DNA of 9,605 nt. Source: Lachnospiraceae bacterium. GTDB lineage: Bacteria; Bacillota; Clostridia; Lachnospirales; Lachnospiraceae. The stretch covers positions 1-9,605 of the forward strand of contig CAAFXG010000079.1 of assembly GCA_900766925.1 (NCBI GenBank), given 5' to 3'. This document shows, one piece after another, positions 6,389 to 9,605 of the stretch; the first letter of the stretch is position 1, and each line of letters starts with the position of its first letter. A program made the translations under genes and the position numbers. Under the pieces are notes generated by a model. That model was not told where the DNA came from, ran no database searches, and saw only the letters and a program-made list of their open reading frames with translations.

Positions 6389-7561
6389 CTATATTATTCC
6401 GCTTGTTGTAAGCATCTGTTGCAGGCGGTTGTCAAAGGTATGTAGAGTTTTGACTTTTTCATAACCATTACGGGCAATCTGTTCACGTGGCGAATCATTT
6501 TTCAAATAGAAATCTATTTTCTCGAGCAAATCTCCGATACTGTCATATAAAACGATATCGGTGTCGGGGATAAAATACTCGGGAATTTCCGGCTGGTAGT
6601 TTGAAATAACAAAACCACCACATCCCATAATGTCAAATATTCTAAGTGGAATACCGGATTTGATGGCACGGTTAGTTGTGTTGAGATTTATCTTGCTGCA
6701 CTTAAATATTTTAGGCATTTCTGTGTTCGTGTCAGCAATTCCGCGGTAATTTACATTAGGAAGCATTGAAGCATCGCTGTTAGTATATAAATCCATATTA
6801 AAGTATTTGCTTATGGCTGAAATTGTATTTATTCTCTCTTGCTCAGTACATTTGTATCCAATGAATAAATCTGCCAGATATCCGGACATGTCGTCATAGT
6901 AATCATCATTTGAAGATAATATATTTAATTCCTTTTGAAAGCTTTCAATGATATCCTTTGAGAGAGAGTCTTCAATGAAATTATACCCATATACATTTTG
7001 TTGAGCGTTTACTATCCCTTCGATGTATCCCTTTGTATAGTCGGATAAAACATTTTCGATTTCATTGTATGTGCATTTTTCAGTATAAAGTGAACCTACA
7101 AAAGAAATGTCGCAGTCGTATTTTTGATGGTCAGCTTCAGATATTTCGATTTTATCCCATATGCTTACATCACTTGCAAGGGTTAGATAATGAATATTGT
7201 CAGGGTTATATTTTTGGTATTTCTCTGTCTGTAATCTGTCAAACAGAAAAATTCTATTATGTTCGTATTCGATAGTTTTTGAATTAAGCTTAGTGCATGG
7301 ACAATCTGCGGTAAGAGAAAGATATGGCGTGCGAAATGGTTTGCAGGCACGTGAAACGATAGGAATGTAATTAAGCGACAATACACATAGAATATCGTTA
7401 GTATTCTGAAGAATAGACGCTAATTCCATAAGGCAGTCCCTATCGTAATCCATATCATTGCCTGTTTTGTTATATAAAAGACAGTCATATCCTAAGCGCT
7501 TTATTGAGTTTTCTAAAGCCGGCTCACACATACTTCCCCAGCATACTAATACTATTTTCAT
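6389..7561 (-). CDS. CgeB-like (DUF3880-type) GT-B glycosyltransferase
   Basis: This 390-residue protein should transfer a sugar from a nucleotide sugar in the cytoplasm. The N-terminus MKIVLVCWGS and the following alternating strands form the acceptor-side Rossmann domain of DUF3880/CgeB-type enzymes. Residues 151-160 (DISFVGSLYT) match the conserved FVGS segment. The donor-binding domain contains INLNTTNRAIKSGIPLRIFD (291-310) followed by IMGCGGFVISN, with E325/E328 after it, the usual E-rich pocket of GT1/GT4-like enzymes. No membrane segment is seen. The start is firm because a stop codon lies only five codons upstream in frame. However, the nearest good ribosome site is about 40 bases away, behind a hairpin. 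The gene converges on the dehydrogenase gene and diverges from the MNT/HEPN operon. Sugar and acceptor are unknown. Confidence 0.9.
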   Translation of the reverse strand: MKIVLVCWGSMCEPALENSIKRLGYDCLLYNKTGNDMDYDRDCLMELASILQNTNDILCVLSLNYIPIVSRACKPFRTPYLSLTADCPCTKLNSKTIEYEHNRIFLFDRLQTEKYQKYNPDNIHYLTLASDVSIWDKIEISEADHQKYDCDISFVGSLYTEKCTYNEIENVLSDYTKGYIEGIVNAQQNVYGYNFIEDSLSKDIIESFQKELNILSSNDDYYDDMSGYLADLFIGYKCTEQERINTISAISKYFNMDLYTNSDASMLPNVNYRGIADTNTEMPKIFKCSKINLNTTNRAIKSGIPLRIFDIMGCGGFVISNYQPEIPEYFIPDTDIVLYDSIGDLLEKIDFYLKNDSPREQIARNGYEKVKTLHTFDNRLQQMLTTSGII

Positions 7562-7611
7562 AATGTGATTATGTTATAAGCGAAATGACGGTTATAACAC
7601 GCTTCCTCCTT
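7562..7611 (-). promoter_or_regulatory. Leader with consensus SD separated from AUG by a hairpin
   Basis: On the minus strand a perfect AAGGAGG (about 7605-7611) is the only purine-rich site before the AUG at 7561. Between them, GUUAUAA and UUAUAAC (7592-7598 and 7573-7579) form a stem of seven pairs, eight with the flanking U-A pair. Folding it out brings the SD to about 15 bases from the AUG. GUG-UUA-UAA directly after the SD could also be translated as a two-codon leader. At DNA level, GTTATAAC (7591-7598) is palindromic and GTTATAA recurs at 7573-7579, so an operator is also possible. Confidence 0.6.
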
Positions 7612-7629
7612 GCAGAATATGTAACTAAT

Positions 7630-7658
7630 ATTTTACATGAGAAAAATTGAATATGCAA
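7630..7658 (-). promoter_or_regulatory. Promoter of the CgeB-like glycosyltransferase gene
   Basis: On the minus strand TTGCAT (7653-7658), a 17-base spacer and TAAAAT (7630-7635) make a good sigma-A-type promoter. The start would be near 7623, so the transcript would include the distant ribosome site and the hairpin at 7573-7598. Its -35 is about 20 bases from that of the divergent promoter, so the two may share regulation. Confidence 0.65.
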
Positions 7659-7678
7659 ACTAACTTTAATAAAATAGG

Positions 7679-7707
7679 TTGTGAAAAAAGTAACATGTAG
7701 CTATAAT
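7679..7707 (+). promoter_or_regulatory. Promoter of the MNT-HEPN-GT2 operon
   Basis: TTGTGA (7679-7684), a 17-base spacer and a perfect TATAAT (7702-7707) precede the operon. Transcription would start near 7714 and give a leader of about 27 bases with GGGGA (7728-7732) as a modest ribosome site before the ATG at 7741. Confidence 0.75.
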
Positions 7708-7740
7708 TAACATATTATTATTTTTGCGGGGAATGAAGAT

Positions 7741-8022
7741 ATGGCTAATTTGTCTGTGGATGAAATTCTGGCTGAAATTGAAGCTTTGTGCAGGGAGTTT
7801 AAGGTTGAACATTTGTATTTGTTTGGTTCATATGCAACGGGTACGGCTACTGATACAAGTGATATAGATATAATTATCAAGGGTGGTAACAATATAAGAG
7901 AACTTAAGTACAAAATAGAACAAATAAAGACATTAAAGAAGATAGATGTATTTGAATATGACAAGTGTAAAAATGAATTTTTAAAGGAGGATATGGATAA
8001 ATATGGCAGGCAGATTTATTAA
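7741..8022 (+). CDS. MNT-type minimal nucleotidyltransferase (MntA/HI0073-like)
   Basis: This 93-residue protein has the pol-beta nucleotidyltransferase signature GSYATG (29-34) with D41 and D43 (GS-X10-DxD), and a third acidic residue at D69 in KKIDVFEYD. All catalytic residues of the family are present. In characterised MntA-HepT pairs the MNT protein is the antitoxin and AMPylates a tyrosine of the HEPN toxin; the downstream partner here has the right motif for this. The gene overlaps the HEPN gene by 20 bases, indicating tight co-translation. The strong ribosome site of the HEPN gene lies inside this coding region. The antitoxin comes first in the order. A role other than toxin control cannot be excluded. 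Confidence 0.93.
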   Translation: MANLSVDEILAEIEALCREFKVEHLYLFGSYATGTATDTSDIDIIIKGGNNIRELKYKIEQIKTLKKIDVFEYDKCKNEFLKEDMDKYGRQIY

Positions 8023-8419
8023 TAGATATAATAGTTTCTGTAATAGCCTGGATGGATTGTGCATGGCAAGGCAGAGGGATAAATCTGATCCGTTTGTATT
8101 AAGCGGAACAATTCAGAAATATAATCTTACCTTTGATATTTCATGGAAGGTGATGAAGGATATTGTTGTAAAGTATCATAAGAAGACAGATTTTGCGCTT
8201 GGTTCCCCCAGAGAGAATTTAAGAGCCGCAAGAAGTGTTAATTTGATTGATGATGATATATGGATGGATATGCTGGATGACAGGAATGAATTAGCGCATG
8301 ATTATGATGGAAAAATAGCAGAAGCCTGCTTTGACAAAATTGTTAATGAGTATATTCCTGTATTTCTTGAATTCAAGGTAAATGTAGAGGGTTATGTTAA
8401 AGACATGGAGGAACAATGA
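8003..8419 (+). CDS. HEPN-domain protein (HepT/HI0074-like), likely RNase toxin
   Basis: This 138-residue, mostly helical protein resembles the nucleotidyltransferase substrate-binding (HI0074) family. Helices around 36-60 and 68-95 lead to RNELAHDY at 94-101, which gives R94, N95, H99 and Y101. That is the RX4H catalytic motif of HEPN ribonucleases, extended to RX4HXY, whose tyrosine is the AMPylation site in known HepT toxins. AAAGGAGG (7983-7990) stands 12 bases before the ATG. The start overlaps the MNT gene by 20 bases. The stop overlaps the glycosyltransferase start as ATGA, so all three genes are translationally coupled. The predicted role is an RNA-cutting toxin silenced by its MNT partner; the complete motif supports activity but does not prove it. 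Confidence 0.9.
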   Translation: MAGRFINRYNSFCNSLDGLCMARQRDKSDPFVLSGTIQKYNLTFDISWKVMKDIVVKYHKKTDFALGSPRENLRAARSVNLIDDDIWMDMLDDRNELAHDYDGKIAEACFDKIVNEYIPVFLEFKVNVEGYVKDMEEQ

Positions 8420-9531
8420 TTACAATAAGCTTATGCATGATAGTCAAAAATGAAGAAAATGTCTTGGAACGCTGTCTTGATACAGTAGCAGATTTGATGG
8501 ACGAGATTATAATCGTTGATACCGGTTCTACTGACAGAACCAAGGAAATTGCTGCCAAATATACAGACAAAATTTACGATTTTGCGTGGATAAAGGATTT
8601 TTCTGCTGCCAGAAATTTCTCGTTTTCCAAGGCGACAATGGAATATATATATGCTCCCGATGCAGACGAGATTCTTGATGAGGAAAACAGGGAACGTTTC
8701 CGGGTGATGAAGGAATGCTTACTGTCCGAAATTGAGATGGTGCAGATGAAGTATGTGACGGAGAATGAAGAGAATTCCGTAATGAATGCCAAAAAGGAAT
8801 ACAGACCGAAGCTCTTCAAACGTCAGAGAACATTTACCTGGATAGATCCTGTGCACGAGACAGTCAGACTTAATCCGGTTGTATACAATAGCGATATTGA
8901 GATCTTACATAAGCCTGAGCATACACATCAGAAGAGAGACTTTTCAATATTTACATCTGCATACAAACGGGATGGGATGCTTTCTGATAAGCTAATGGCA
9001 ATGTATGCAAAGGAGTTATTGAAGCTTGGCGAGCCACAGGATTTTCTGGAAGCAAAAGAAATATTTGAACAGCGTTGGATGGAAGCACCACTAGGTGACA
9101 ATGGTAAGGAAGCCGCCTGCATATTGGCAAGAAATGCAAGATATCAGGACATGCCAAACGAGCTGTTTAAATACGCACTTCGCGATATGATGGAAAATCC
9201 ATGTTCGGAGATTTGCTATGAGCTGGGAGAATACTATAAGTGTCAGAAGGATTATGATGAAGCTATAGTATGGTATTATAATGCTGCATATGAAACCACG
9301 AGCATAATAGATATAAGGACCGGCGGGGATTTGCCGCTTAAAGGGTTAGTGGAATGCTACGAGGAACTTATGAACCACATTGATAATGATGATAACATTG
9401 ACAATGCTAAAAACTCCGACAGCAAGCGTGTATGTGAGGAGCTTCTTGACAGATACAGGCGAGAGCTATTGGCATGGAAGATGCCGGAGGACTTGGATAT
9501 AAGGGAAGAAAACCTGAATAAAAATATATAA
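8416..9531 (+). CDS. SunS/WaaE-like GT2 glycosyltransferase with TPR-like C-terminus
   Basis: This 371-residue cytoplasmic protein is predicted to transfer a sugar. The N-terminal GT-A domain has LCMIVKNEE (6-14), IVDTGSTDRT (33-42), FSAARNFSF (62-70) and the metal-binding DAD (82-84) in YAPDADE. The acceptor-side motif WIDPVHETV is at 142-150. From about 190 to 300 the sequence turns into paired helices resembling tetratricopeptide repeats (for example CYELGEYYKCQKDYDEAIVWYYNAA, from 267). This architecture is also found in S-glycosyltransferases of the SunS type and in protein or lipid glycosyltransferases of Firmicutes. An acidic Asn/Asp-rich linker follows (320-336). The start is fixed by the ATGA overlap with the HEPN stop and by GGAGGAA immediately before it. 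No terminator is seen in the 28 bases after the stop. Donor and acceptor are unknown. Confidence 0.92.
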   Translation: MITISLCMIVKNEENVLERCLDTVADLMDEIIIVDTGSTDRTKEIAAKYTDKIYDFAWIKDFSAARNFSFSKATMEYIYAPDADEILDEENRERFRVMKECLLSEIEMVQMKYVTENEENSVMNAKKEYRPKLFKRQRTFTWIDPVHETVRLNPVVYNSDIEILHKPEHTHQKRDFSIFTSAYKRDGMLSDKLMAMYAKELLKLGEPQDFLEAKEIFEQRWMEAPLGDNGKEAACILARNARYQDMPNELFKYALRDMMENPCSEICYELGEYYKCQKDYDEAIVWYYNAAYETTSIIDIRTGGDLPLKGLVECYEELMNHIDNDDNIDNAKNSDSKRVCEELLDRYRRELLAWKMPEDLDIREENLNKNI

Positions 9532-9534
9532 ACC

Positions 9535-9605
9535 ATATGCGTGTACTGTTTTCATTCCGTTATGCAGGACATTGCGAAGAGCCTTGTAAATCAAAATCAT
9601 GTTCA
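9535..9605 (-). repeat. Right arm of the long inverted repeat, running off the window
   Basis: The reverse complement of these bases matches 16-86 at 67 of 71 positions. The inner edge lies three bases after the glycosyltransferase stop codon. Read outward on the plus strand from GTG at 9541, the four differences from the left arm are two silent third-position changes, one Leu/Val change and a GTG/ATG change. Read inward, a frame ends in TAA at 9562-9560 and differs by Lys/Gln and Phe/Ser. The outer end is not visible. Confidence 0.9.

Noticed and set aside
1..9605. CRISPR array, tRNA or rRNA genes
   Set aside because: No regularly spaced direct repeats, no tRNA-like T-loop/anticodon arrangement and no rRNA-like conserved stretch were found on either strand.

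Overview
The window is low-GC Gram-positive DNA. AT-rich spacers, strong AGGAGG-type ribosome sites, TTGnnn-17-TATAAT promoters and the protein families (an orotate-phosphoribosyltransferase-like protein with a C-terminal CxxC, a short anchored FMN-binding-like protein, an ISLre2-family transposase, CgeB/DUF3880-type and SunS-like glycosyltransferases) together suggest a Clostridia genome, most likely Lachnospiraceae. I infer this from protein style; no rRNA or tRNA is present to confirm it.

Layout, left to right. Bases 16-86 are one arm of an inverted repeat whose partner fills the last 71 bases (9535-9605; 67 of 71 positions agree). Inside the left arm, on the minus strand, are a phosphoribosyltransferase-like gene (721-1365) with a strong promoter and, downstream, a small membrane-anchored FMN-binding-like protein (152-640). 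A 16-bp-stem hairpin between them contains the second gene's ribosome site. A complete-looking ISLre2-type insertion sequence (1449-3134) sits just upstream of that promoter.

The plus-strand pair that follows looks like small-molecule supply for glycan decoration. It is a 601-residue fusion of a LicC-like cytidylyltransferase with a CobD-like PLP enzyme (3318-5123), then an octopine/nopaline-dehydrogenase-family oxidoreductase (5225-6304). Next is a convergent CgeB-like glycosyltransferase (6389-7561, minus), whose consensus ribosome site is separated from its AUG by a hairpin. A divergent promoter drives a tight three-gene operon: MNT nucleotidyltransferase, HEPN protein with the RX4HXY motif, and a SunS-like GT2 with a TPR-like tail (7741-9531).

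Working interpretation (inference): this is an accessory surface-glycan or protein-glycosylation module. It would make a CDP-linked amino alcohol and an opine-like or keto-acid-derived substituent and transfer sugars with two glycosyltransferases. It carries a MNT/HEPN pair in one transcription unit with a glycosyltransferase, and is bracketed by inverted repeats that could mark a mobile or invertible segment. No polymerase, flippase or acceptor protein is visible here.
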